In this document: positions 1 to 5,909 of the stretch, in pieces
How the letters are laid out: each line of letters starts with the position of its first letter
Position numbering within the stretch: the stretch's first letter is position 1
Translations under genes and position numbers: made by a program
Assembly: GCA_045592225.1 (NCBI GenBank)
Contig: JAZNUH010000027.1
Span: forward strand, 1 to 6,470
From: JAZNUH01 sp045592225
GTDB taxonomy: Bacteria > Bacillota > Clostridia > UMGS1883 > UMGS1540
Direction of reading: 5' to 3'
DNA: 6,470 nucleotides
Notes under the pieces: model-generated
Told to the model about the DNA's origin: nothing
Database searches by the model: none
What the model saw: only the letters and a program-made list of their open reading frames with translations

Positions 1-77
1 ACAATGAGAAAAGAATTAAAGAGAAACTTGGGTGGATGAGTCCGGTGCAATATCGACTCAATACCTTAGCTGCATAA
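1..77 (+). CDS. IS3-family transposase (OrfB, DDE/rve type), C-terminal fragment
   Basis: Reading from position 3 gives NEKRIKEKLGWMSPVQYR followed by LNTLAA and a TAA stop at 75-77. The pattern (N)xxRIKEKLxxMSPVQYR is the hallmark C-terminal tail of IS150/IS3-group OrfB integrase-like transposases, just after the last catalytic glutamate region. Only about 24 residues are in the window, so the DDE catalytic residues and the frameshift between orfA and orfB cannot be checked. The gene is cut by the window edge, not visibly by a mutation. Confidence 0.85.
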   Translation, partial: NEKRIKEKLGWMSPVQYRLNTLAA

Positions 78-79
78 AA

Positions 80-112
80 ATAGCGTAGCAGTCATTAAAA
101 CTACTACGCTAT
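80..112. terminator. Hairpin in the IS tail, possible bidirectional terminator
   Basis: ATAGCGTAG (80-88) pairs perfectly with CTACGCTAT (104-112). After one mismatch the stem extends by AGT (90-92) with ACT (100-102). It begins three bases after the transposase stop. On the minus strand the stem is followed by TTTT (79-76), so it could end transcripts arriving from the dehydrogenase gene at 164-1210 before they enter the IS in antisense. On the plus strand no T tract follows directly; the next T run (125-129) is part of a second small hairpin. Stem GC content is modest, so terminator strength is uncertain. Confidence 0.5.
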
Positions 113-141
113 AAAAAGTCTAACTTTTTGGGGTCACATCA
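113..141. repeat. Terminal inverted repeat (right) of the IS3-family element
   Basis: This is the transposase-binding end of the element, ending in CA at 140-141. It contains a small internal palindrome: AAAAAGT (113-119) pairs with ACTTTTT (123-129) around a 3-nt loop. The GGGGTCA stretch (130-136) matches the CCCC-rich block typical of IS3-family termini. The matching left repeat is outside the window, so the exact edge is inferred from family likeness. Confidence 0.7.
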
Positions 142-161
142 CTCGGCGGTCTTTTTTTTTT
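142..161 (+). terminator. Probable right half of a rho-independent terminator split by the IS
   Basis: CTCGGCGGTC (142-151) is immediately followed by ten Ts (152-161). This is what the descending arm and T tract of an intrinsic terminator look like, but the complementary arm (GACCGCCGAG) is missing to the left, where IS sequence begins instead. The simplest reading is that the insertion sequence landed in or near the terminator loop and the left arm now sits beyond its other end. The terminator would have served a plus-strand gene left of the IS, and perhaps also the minus-strand dehydrogenase if it was bidirectional. Confidence 0.5.
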
Positions 162-163
162 AA

Positions 164-1210
164 TTAAAACTCATTATCAGGTAACAGTACAGCCTTATAT
201 ACCTTCTTTGCCAAAACAGCATCCATAGCTTCTTTCCAGTTCTCTAAGGGTGTTTGCATTGAAACATAGGGTGCGAGTGTCAGCTTACCTTCTGCCAGAA
301 GCTGGAGAGAAATTTTCCACGCATTCATGGATGACGAGTTGGAAGGTATGTATGAAACCTCTCTGTCAAAAATTGCGTCAAGCCTGAAGGGCTTTTCTCC
401 ACCGAACAAACCAAGCTGAAGGTGTGTACCCATGGGACGTATAACGCCGAGACAGGTCTTAAGCGAAGGAATTACACCTGTTGCATCACAGGTAATGTCC
501 GCACCGTTGGGGTTTTTAGCATATACAGCCTTTGCAAGGTCGTCGGGATTTGTTACAATTTCATCCGCGCCGTACTGCTTTGCCATCTGCAGCTTATCCA
601 TATCAATATCAAGACCCGATGCAATTACATACGCACCTCTTGCCTTAAATGCCTGAACAGCAAACTGACCCATAATTCCGGGGCCGCTTACAACAGCTAC
701 ATCTCCGGGTTTTACATCTATTTTTTCATACACGCCACGAATTACACAAGCCATGGGCTCGGTAAGAGCGTAAGGAATAAGCTGATCTTTTGTCATTTTG
801 TCGCCGCCTTCAATGCGGAATGAATATTTTGCAGGCACAACAACATAGTTTGCCATAGCACCGTTTACGTGTGAACCTATGGATTTACGCTGTTTACAAA
901 GTGTTACCACACCCTGCTTACACATATCACACTCTCCGCAGCTGTAGCAGGCAGGTAATGTGAGCACCCAGTCTCCAACCTTAAAATCGCCTACTTCTCC
1001 GCAGATTTCAACAACCTGACCTACATATTCGTGGCCTAAAACAACAGGCATTACTGTTGCGCGCTCATCATGAATTGCGTGTACGTCACTGTTGCATATA
1101 CCGGCAGCCAGAACCTTTACCTTAAGCTCTCCTGCTTTGGGAGTGGGTTCTGCAACCTCTCTGTATTCTATTCCCTCGGATCCGAGTTCAAATTTTACAA
1201 ATCCTTTCAT
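164..1210 (-). CDS. Zinc-dependent medium-chain alcohol/polyol dehydrogenase
   Basis: A 348-residue soluble oxidoreductase of the zinc-containing medium-chain dehydrogenase family (sorbitol/threonine/galactitol dehydrogenase-like), expected to oxidise a secondary alcohol or polyol with NAD(P). Catalytic zinc ligands are visible as Cys39 (GICNSD), His60-Glu61 (GHE) and Glu151 (TEP). The structural-zinc lobe is Cys91, Cys94, Cys97 and Cys105 (CGECDMC...C). The Rossmann fold has GPGIMG at 176-181, with Asp201/Asp203 near the end of the second strand. The start at 1210 is chosen because AAAGGAGA (minus strand, 1219-1226) lies 8 nt upstream; an in-frame ATG at 1240 lies upstream of the likely transcription start. 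The gene diverges from ctsR, is apparently monocistronic, and its stop lies 22 nt from the IS edge. Substrate cannot be assigned: threonine, sorbitol, galactitol and butanediol dehydrogenases share these motifs. Confidence 0.9.
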   Translation of the reverse strand: MKGFVKFELGSEGIEYREVAEPTPKAGELKVKVLAAGICNSDVHAIHDERATVMPVVLGHEYVGQVVEICGEVGDFKVGDWVLTLPACYSCGECDMCKQGVVTLCKQRKSIGSHVNGAMANYVVVPAKYSFRIEGGDKMTKDQLIPYALTEPMACVIRGVYEKIDVKPGDVAVVSGPGIMGQFAVQAFKARGAYVIASGLDIDMDKLQMAKQYGADEIVTNPDDLAKAVYAKNPNGADITCDATGVIPSLKTCLGVIRPMGTHLQLGLFGGEKPFRLDAIFDREVSYIPSNSSSMNAWKISLQLLAEGKLTLAPYVSMQTPLENWKEAMDAVLAKKVYKAVLLPDNEF

Positions 1211-1242
1211 AATGAATATCTCCTTTATTTTATTGTACATTT

Positions 1243-1271
1243 ATTATACTCCCGTCAATTCTCTCCGTCAA
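1243..1271 (-). promoter_or_regulatory. Sigma-A-type promoter of the dehydrogenase gene
   Basis: On the minus strand TTGACG (1271-1266) and TATAAT (1248-1243) are separated by exactly 17 nt. Transcription would start near 1236, giving a leader of about 25 nt that contains the AAAGGAGA ribosome binding site and excludes the upstream in-frame ATG at 1240. A second TTGACG copy lies inside the spacer (1258-1253), 13 bp from the first. Confidence 0.75.
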
Positions 1272-1307
1272 GAGTAAAATCGATAATTTATTATAACACA
1301 CCGTCTA

Positions 1308-1334
1308 AATTTTTTAAAAAAATTTCCAAAAATC
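1308..1334 (+). promoter_or_regulatory. A/T-rich tract, possible UP element upstream of the ctsR promoter
   Basis: AAATTTTTT followed by AAAAAAATTT and then CCAAAAATC sits directly upstream of the ctsR -35 box. Phased A and T tracts in this position bind the RNA polymerase alpha subunit in many Bacillota promoters. This is inferred from composition and position only; AT-rich intergenic DNA is common in such genomes. Confidence 0.35.
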
Positions 1335-1336
1335 TA

Positions 1337-1365
1337 TTGACAATCAAAATACATCGTGCTAAAAT
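1337..1365 (+). promoter_or_regulatory. Sigma-A-type promoter of the ctsR-mcsA-mcsB-clpC operon
   Basis: TTGACA (1337-1342) is a perfect -35 box, followed by a 17-nt spacer and TAAAAT (1360-1365) as -10. The start point would fall near 1372, so the CtsR operator covers the beginning of the transcript. A strong vegetative promoter held down by a downstream repressor site is the established arrangement for class III heat-shock genes. Confidence 0.88.
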
Positions 1366-1374
1366 CTAATCAAA

Positions 1375-1397
1375 GGTCAAAGATAGTCAAAGTCAAA
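1375..1397 (+). promoter_or_regulatory. CtsR operator: canonical heptad pair plus a third heptad-like copy
   Basis: GGTCAAA (1375-1381), GAT, AGTCAAA (1385-1391) matches the known CtsR operator consensus RGTCAAA-NAN-RGTCAAA at every defined position. A third GTCAAA (1392-1397) follows without spacer. The site lies between the promoter and the ctsR ribosome binding site (AAGGAGG, 1398-1404), so bound CtsR would block transcription initiation or early elongation. This makes the operon autoregulated. Confidence 0.93.
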
Positions 1398-1412
1398 AAG
1401 GAGGTATTTCCA

Positions 1413-1862
1413 ATGGGTATCAGTGACGGAATCGAAAAATTTCTTCACGAGCTAATCGCAGAAGAAAACGGTGCAATCGAAATACAGAGAAACACACTTG
1501 CCAATCACTTTGGATGTGTACCCTCACAAATAAACTATGTTATACAAACACGTTTTACAACAGAGCGCGGATATATCGTCGAAAGTCGTAGGGGCGGCGG
1601 CGGATATATTAAAATACGAAAAGTATCTGTCCCCCGTTCAACATATCTTATGCATGTGGTAAACAGTATTGGTGACAGCATAAATATGGATTTAGTTACC
1701 GCTTTTGTAAGTAATATGATAGATTACGGACAGATTAATGCAAGAGAAGGAAAACTTATTCTTTCCGCGCTAAGTGATAAATCGCTTTCAGTCCCCCAAC
1801 CCGCCAAAGATATTTTAAGAGCATCTATTTTAAAAAATATGATAGTAGGACTCAGTTCATAA
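1413..1862 (+). CDS. ctsR: CtsR, transcriptional repressor of class III heat-shock genes
   Basis: A 149-residue dimeric winged-helix repressor; family members are usually about 150-155 residues. The N-terminal DNA-binding half contains the helix-turn-helix around residues 26-50, with the signature CVPSQINYVIQTRFT (35-49) and ERGYIVES. The wing carries the glycine loop RRGGGGYI (59-66), known in Bacillus as the thermosensing element. Arg60 corresponds to the arginine phosphorylated by McsB in the Geobacillus protein. The C-terminal half (about 75-149) is the dimerisation and McsB-contact domain. The start at 1413 is set by AAGGAGG (1398-1404), 8 nt upstream; an in-frame GTG at 1356 overlaps the promoter and is not used. 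It is the first gene of the operon and binds the operator just upstream of itself. Confidence 0.97.
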   Translation: MGISDGIEKFLHELIAEENGAIEIQRNTLANHFGCVPSQINYVIQTRFTTERGYIVESRRGGGGYIKIRKVSVPRSTYLMHVVNSIGDSINMDLVTAFVSNMIDYGQINAREGKLILSALSDKSLSVPQPAKDILRASILKNMIVGLSS

Positions 1863-1874
1863 GGAGGTAATTAT

Positions 1875-2357
1875 ATGTTATGCGAAAGATGCGGTAAAAA
1901 CACCGCAAATATCTATATATCTCAATCGGTAAACGGTCACAAAACCGAAATGCATGTTTGCAAAGCCTGTGCAGCACAGCTTGGCTACACAAGTATGTCA
2001 AAGCCTATGGGAATGGATTTTTTCAACATCCTTTCCCCCGTTTCAGCCTCACCTGTTAAAGATGCCTGCCCCGGCTGTGGAGAAACCTATGAGCAGTACA
2101 AGGCTACACGTCTTTTTGGCTGTGACAAATGCTATACACATTTTTCAGCCATTGCCGAACCAATACTCAAAAAAGTACACGGTGCCAGCGAGCATACAGG
2201 CAAGCTGCCCGGCAAAGCCGACGCAAAGATTAAAACAAAAAGAGAAATTGATTCACTGCGCCGTCAGCTCCGCGAATCAGTTCTAAACGAGGAATACGAA
2301 AAAGCGGCTGAATTACGTGACAAAATAAAACATCTTGAAGGAGGCGAAACAATATGA
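1875..2357 (+). CDS. mcsA: McsA, zinc-binding activator of the McsB arginine kinase
   Basis: A 160-residue cytosolic adaptor. It has two CxxC-pair zinc modules: Cys3/Cys6 with Cys29/Cys32, and Cys65/Cys68 with Cys83/Cys86 (the CPGCGETYEQY...GCDKCYTHF pattern conserved in McsA). An HTGK motif starts at 107. The C-terminus (about 124-156) is a charged UVR-type helical hairpin including EEYEKAAELRDK. In Bacillus, McsA binds and activates McsB and senses thiol or metal stress through its cysteines; all eight are kept here, so the same role is inferred. AAGGAGG (1861-1867) overlaps the ctsR stop and lies 7 nt from this ATG. The 3' end overlaps mcsB by 4 nt (ATGA), which implies translational coupling of activator and kinase. 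Confidence 0.95.
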   Translation: MLCERCGKNTANIYISQSVNGHKTEMHVCKACAAQLGYTSMSKPMGMDFFNILSPVSASPVKDACPGCGETYEQYKATRLFGCDKCYTHFSAIAEPILKKVHGASEHTGKLPGKADAKIKTKREIDSLRRQLRESVLNEEYEKAAELRDKIKHLEGGETI

Positions 2358-3367
2358 CCTGGTATAAAAAAGCAGGCAACTCACCCGAGCTTGTAATAAG
2401 CACAAGAGCAAGGCTTGCACGAAACATCGCAGGTATTCCCTTTCCTTCCCGCCTTACCGCCGAGAAATCGGTTGAGGTTATATCAGCAGTTGAAGAGGCT
2501 ATGGATCTAGTAAAAAACGAGTTCACACTTATCCGTGTAGACAAACTTTCTCATACAGAACAGCAGGTACTTGTGGAACAGCATCTTATAAGCCACGCTT
2601 TTGCTACAAGTCAGCTCCCCCGCGCACTCTTTGTAAATTCCGACCACACTATTTCGGTAATGGTAAACGAGGAGGATCACCTTCGTATTCAGTGTATAAC
2701 CCCCGGACTTGACCCCGAAGCGGCGCTTAAGGATGCAAACCGTTTGGATGACCTTTTAAGTGAAAGACTTGACTTTGCATTTCACGAAAAATACGGCTAT
2801 CTTACAGCCTGCCCCACAAATGCCGGTACAGGTTTACGCATTTCGGCTATGCTTCATCTTCCTGCACTTGCGGTTTCGGGTGGCATAAACAATCTGCTTT
2901 CACAAACTGCCAAATCAGGTTTTGCAGTAAGGGGAATGTTTGGCGAAGGCAGTGAGGCTGACGGTAATTTCTATCAGCTTTCAAACCAGGTAACGCTTGG
3001 TATAGACGAAGATGAAATACTTGCGCGTTTTAATGCAATAATACGCATTGTAACCGATGCAGAAAATTCTCTGCGCTCCAAAATACAAAAGGATTTACCT
3101 CCCCGCCTTGCCGACAAGCTTATGCGCTCTTACGGCTGTCTTAAATACTGTCGCATGCTTTCGGGTAAGGAAATGATTAATTTTATAAGTGATGTCAGAT
3201 TCGGCATATATCTGGGTATAATACCCAATATAGGCTTTGAAACATTAAATGAAATTATGGTAACCGCTATGCCTGCCAATATAATGGGCAAGGGAGAGGA
3301 TATCTCTCCCGAGCAGAGAGACCAGATACGTGCTAAAGCGGTAAATGCCATATTCGGAAAGGAATGA
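2354..3367 (+). CDS. mcsB: McsB, protein-arginine kinase
   Basis: A 337-residue phosphagen-kinase-like enzyme that phosphorylates arginine side chains on proteins, marking them for ClpC-ClpP and inactivating CtsR. Visible motifs are STRARLARN (16-24), NEEDHLRIQ (105-113), CPTNAGTGLR (153-162) and RGMFGEGSEADGN (193-205). By alignment with the Geobacillus enzyme, catalytic Glu121, Cys167 and Glu212 correspond to Glu107, Cys153 and Glu198 here, and the phosphoarginine allosteric pair Arg337-Asp338 to Arg322-Asp323 (QRDQIR). The offset is 14-15 residues throughout, so the protein is slightly shorter at its N-terminus (Bacillus McsB is about 360 residues). AAGGAGG (2338-2344) lies 9 nt before the ATG, inside mcsA. 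Creatine/arginine kinase function on free guanidines is unlikely, given the operon and the McsB-type C-terminal domain. Confidence 0.96.
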   Translation: MTWYKKAGNSPELVISTRARLARNIAGIPFPSRLTAEKSVEVISAVEEAMDLVKNEFTLIRVDKLSHTEQQVLVEQHLISHAFATSQLPRALFVNSDHTISVMVNEEDHLRIQCITPGLDPEAALKDANRLDDLLSERLDFAFHEKYGYLTACPTNAGTGLRISAMLHLPALAVSGGINNLLSQTAKSGFAVRGMFGEGSEADGNFYQLSNQVTLGIDEDEILARFNAIIRIVTDAENSLRSKIQKDLPPRLADKLMRSYGCLKYCRMLSGKEMINFISDVRFGIYLGIIPNIGFETLNEIMVTAMPANIMGKGEDISPEQRDQIRAKAVNAIFGKE

Positions 3368-3371
3368 TAAT

Positions 3372-5807
3372 ATGAACGATTTTGCAAGCAGATTTACCGA
3401 AAAAGCTCAAAAAGCAATCCAGCTGGCACAAAGCGGTGCAATAGAGCTTGGACATAACTATTTAGGCAGTGAGCATCTGCTTTTGGGACTTGTGCGCGAG
3501 GGCAGCGGTGTAGCCGCAACAGTTCTTGCCGAAAACGGTGTTACTGCTGAACGTGTTCTGACACGAATGAGCGAAATCCTGGCAACAAACCCCGGCGCAG
3601 AGGTTAAATTTGCAGGCTTTACTCCGCGTACCCGCAAAATTTTGCAGATAAGTACAGCAGAGGCACAGCGCAGCGGTGCCCAGAACATAGGTACAGAGCA
3701 CATCCTCCTTGCTATTTTAAAGGAAGGCAGTAATGTTGCCCTTAACATTTTGGTTGATCTGGGAGTACAGATACACACTATTTATAATCAGCTTGTCAAA
3801 ACAACCGGCGAAGAAAATCCGGTAAATACATCTGTTAAACACGCTCCGCAGAAAAATGCCTCTACCCCCACTCTCGACCAGTTTGGACGCGATCTTACAA
3901 AGCTTGCTTCCGAAGGCAAGTTTGACCCCATAATAGGACGCGACACTGAAATCGAACGTGTTGTGCAGATTCTTTCAAGACGTACAAAAAATAATCCTTG
4001 TCTCATTGGTGAACCGGGTGTTGGTAAAACTGCAATAGCCGAGGGGCTCGCGCAGAGGATTGTAAGCGGAGATATTCCCGAAGTCCTTAAAGGCAAGCGT
4101 GTGTTTACCCTTGATCTTTCATCCATGGTTGCAGGTGCAAAGTACAGAGGCGAATTTGAGGAACGCCTTAAAAAAGCAATGGACGAAATTATAGCCGCCA
4201 AAAACGTAATACTTTTTATTGACGAAATGCACACCATTATCGGTGCAGGTGCCGCCGAAGGTGCAATAGATGCATCCAACATCTTAAAGCCTTCCCTCGC
4301 CCGCGGAGAGCTTCAGGTAATTGGTGCAACAACCATTGCTGAATACAGAAAATATGTTGAAAAGGATGCAGCACTGGAACGTCGTTTTCAGCCGGTTACA
4401 GTAGGCGAGCCTACAATAGAAGAAACCATAGAAATACTTAAAGGCATACGCGAAAAATATGAGGCACACCATGGCGTAAAAATAACCGACGCGGCTCTCA
4501 CCGCCGCTGCAAAGCTTTCGTCCAGATATATAACAGACAGATTTTTACCCGACAAGGCAATTGACCTTATGGACGAAGCGGCATCACGTTCACGACTGCG
4601 TACTCTTACTGCTCCGCCGGAGTTTAAAGAGCTTGAACATAAAATTGAGACAATCAAAGCTGACAAAGACAAAGCTATTGAAAGTCAGGATTTTGAAAAT
4701 GCAGCCAAGCTGCGTGATAAGGAGCGCGAGCTTACAGAGGAATTCAACAAGCTCCGCGAAGGCTGGGAAGCCGACAATGCCGCAAACACCAACGAGATAG
4801 GCGAAGACGATATTGCGGCAATTGTGGCCAACTGGACAGGTATTCCCGTAAACCGTCTTGCAGAGGACGAGGCGACACGCCTTAAAAACATGGAAAATAT
4901 ACTCCACAAAAGAGTAGTCGGTCAGGACGAAGCTGTATCAGCTGCCGCAAGAGCAATTCGCCGTGGCAGAGTGGGGCTTAAAGACCCCAAGCGTCCCATT
5001 GGTTCGTTTATTTTCCTTGGCCCTACAGGTGTTGGTAAAACCGAGCTGTCAAAGGCTATTGCCGAGGCAATTTTTGGCGATGAAGATGCAATAATAAGAG
5101 TTGATATGTCCGAGTATATGGAAAAGCATGCCGTTTCGCGCCTTGTTGGTTCTCCTCCCGGATATGTTGGTTTTGATGAAGGCGGTCAGCTTACCGAAAA
5201 GGTTCGCCGCAAGCCCTATTCTGTTGTCCTCTTTGACGAAATAGAAAAGGCGCATCCCGATGTGTTTAACATTCTTCTGCAGATACTTGAGGACGGAATT
5301 CTTACCGACTCACAGGGCAGACGCGTAGATTTCCGAAATACTATAGTAATTATGACCTCAAACCTTGGCGCCCGTCTTATAACCGAACCCAAAAAGCTTG
5401 GTTTTGGTCAGGAGGATGCAAAGGCAAATCACGAGGATATCAAAAACAATGTTATGGGTGAGTTAAAGCGTGCTTTCCGCCCCGAGTTTTTAAACAGAAT
5501 TGACGAAATAATCGTATTCCATCAGTTGACAGAAGAAAACACAAAAACCATTGCGGCACTTATGCTGAACACATTAAAGGAACGGCTTTCAGCAAACGGT
5601 ATAACAGCATCCTTTACCGATGCGGCAATTACCGAGCTTGCGCGTGCCGGCTTTGACCCTGTATATGGCGCACGTCCATTAAGACGTGCAATTCAGTCCA
5701 AAATCGAGGACCTTTTTGCAGAAGAAATGCTTGACGGAAAAATAAGTGACGGAGATAAAGTTACTGTAGATTTTGACACAGATAAATTCACCGTTACAAA
5801 AGTATAA
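3372..5807 (+). CDS. clpC: ClpC, AAA+ unfoldase of the ClpC-ClpP protease
   Basis: An 811-residue HSP100 protein that unfolds tagged proteins and feeds them to ClpP. The N domain has two Clp_N repeats (about 4-145) with LGSEHLLLGL (31-40) and IGTEHILLAI (106-115). Glu34 and Glu109 match Glu32 and Glu106, which contact phosphoarginine in B. subtilis ClpC. The first AAA module has Walker A GEPGVGKT (213-220), pore loop KYRGEFEER (257-265), Walker B ILFIDE (280-285) and Arg337-Arg338. The middle domain (about 417-465) is a coiled coil with a UVR-like motif, the MecA/McsB interaction region. The second module has GPTGVGKT (550-557), GYVGF (597-601), Walker B VVLFDE (618-623), Arg709 and sensor-2 GARPLRR (766-772). 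LGF (676-678) is the ClpP-docking loop. Both ATPase sites look active. AAAGGA (3358-3363) sets the start 4 nt after mcsB; clpP is not in the window. Confidence 0.98.
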   Translation: MNDFASRFTEKAQKAIQLAQSGAIELGHNYLGSEHLLLGLVREGSGVAATVLAENGVTAERVLTRMSEILATNPGAEVKFAGFTPRTRKILQISTAEAQRSGAQNIGTEHILLAILKEGSNVALNILVDLGVQIHTIYNQLVKTTGEENPVNTSVKHAPQKNASTPTLDQFGRDLTKLASEGKFDPIIGRDTEIERVVQILSRRTKNNPCLIGEPGVGKTAIAEGLAQRIVSGDIPEVLKGKRVFTLDLSSMVAGAKYRGEFEERLKKAMDEIIAAKNVILFIDEMHTIIGAGAAEGAIDASNILKPSLARGELQVIGATTIAEYRKYVEKDAALERRFQPVTVGEPTIEETIEILKGIREKYEAHHGVKITDAALTAAAKLSSRYITDRFLPDKAIDLMDEAASRSRLRTLTAPPEFKELEHKIETIKADKDKAIESQDFENAAKLRDKERELTEEFNKLREGWEADNAANTNEIGEDDIAAIVANWTGIPVNRLAEDEATRLKNMENILHKRVVGQDEAVSAAARAIRRGRVGLKDPKRPIGSFIFLGPTGVGKTELSKAIAEAIFGDEDAIIRVDMSEYMEKHAVSRLVGSPPGYVGFDEGGQLTEKVRRKPYSVVLFDEIEKAHPDVFNILLQILEDGILTDSQGRRVDFRNTIVIMTSNLGARLITEPKKLGFGQEDAKANHEDIKNNVMGELKRAFRPEFLNRIDEIIVFHQLTEENTKTIAALMLNTLKERLSANGITASFTDAAITELARAGFDPVYGARPLRRAIQSKIEDLFAEEMLDGKISDGDKVTVDFDTDKFTVTKV

Positions 5808-5816
5808 AACAGACAG

Positions 5817-5859
5817 AAAAGTTGTGGCAATATGCTTACATTTTGCCACAACTTTTTTT
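5817..5859 (+). terminator. Rho-independent terminator closing the clpC operon
   Basis: AAAAGTTGTGGCAA (5817-5830) pairs perfectly over 14 bp with TTGCCACAACTTTT (5843-5856) around a 12-nt loop, and the T tract runs through 5853-5859. It starts 10 nt after the clpC stop. The opposite strand also shows a T run after the stem, so it could act on minus-strand transcripts too. It separates the heat-shock operon from the transporter gene, which has its own promoter. Confidence 0.93.
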
Positions 5860-5880
5860 ATTCTTTGGTAATCTTTTTGC

Positions 5881-5909
5881 TTGTTTTTTCTCCTCTTTGG
5901 TGCTATGAT
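5881..5909 (+). promoter_or_regulatory. Extended -10 promoter of the AEC transporter gene
   Basis: TGCTATGAT (5901-5909) is an extended -10 (TGN-TATGAT). A -35-like TTGTTT (5881-5886) is spaced exactly 17 nt from it. The start point would be near 5916, giving a leader of about 21 nt. A 7-bp inverted repeat, CCTCTTT (5892-5898) and AAAGAGG (5921-5927), flanks the -10 box and overlaps the ribosome binding site. It could be an operator or chance. Confidence 0.65.

Larger units (their letters stand above)
1..141 (+). mobile_element. Right end of an IS3-family (IS150-like) insertion sequence
   Basis: The window opens inside an insertion sequence. What is seen is the C-terminus of an IS3-family transposase, then a non-coding tail with a hairpin, then a terminal sequence that on the minus strand begins TGATGTGACCCC and continues into AAAAAGTTAGAC. 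That closely resembles the TGAACTGACCCC-type terminal inverted repeats known from IS3-family elements, whose ends are TG...CA. The boundary is placed after the CA at 140-141. Elements of this family usually duplicate 3-4 bp of target, so the duplicated bases would start at 142 (CTC). The left end and most of the transposase lie outside the window, so completeness and activity cannot be judged. Confidence 0.85.

Noticed and set aside
422..823. Plus-strand open frames of 133 and 74 codons opposite the dehydrogenase gene.
   Set aside because: Antisense shadows of a strongly conserved coding gene, with no ribosome binding site or recognisable protein features.
1208..1240. Longer dehydrogenase reading starting at ATG 1240 (10 extra residues, MYNKIKEIFI).
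   Set aside because: It begins upstream of the predicted transcription start and has no ribosome binding site, while the ATG at 1210 has AAAGGAGA at ideal distance and begins at the normal family N-terminus.
1252..1271. CCGTCAA repeats considered as a second CtsR operator.
   Set aside because: The heptads lack the RGTCAAA form (C in place of the purine, and one copy ends AAT) and are spaced 13 bp apart instead of 10 bp.
1070..1369. Plus-strand frames of 99 and 61 codons running into the divergent promoter region.
   Set aside because: They overlap the dehydrogenase N-terminus and both promoters; composition is that of AT-rich noncoding DNA and no family is recognisable.
1356..1412. Longer CtsR reading from GTG 1356 (19 extra residues).
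   Set aside because: The extension overlaps the -10 box and the CtsR operator; the ATG at 1413 has a strong ribosome binding site and fits the known CtsR N-terminus.
3345..3371. Longer ClpC reading starting inside mcsB (9 extra residues).
   Set aside because: ATG 3372 has a correctly spaced AAAGGA, and ClpC proteins begin with a short leader before the first Clp_N repeat, as MNDFASRFTEKA does.
3788..4282. Minus-strand 164-codon frame opposite clpC, and similar shorter frames elsewhere across mcsB and clpC.
   Set aside because: Serine/arginine-rich translations typical of the reverse complement of a coding gene; no start signals.
5817..5859. Long perfect inverted repeat after clpC considered as a regulatory RNA or mobile-element end.
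   Set aside because: Position just after the stop, a single compact stem and a T tract make it an ordinary intrinsic terminator.
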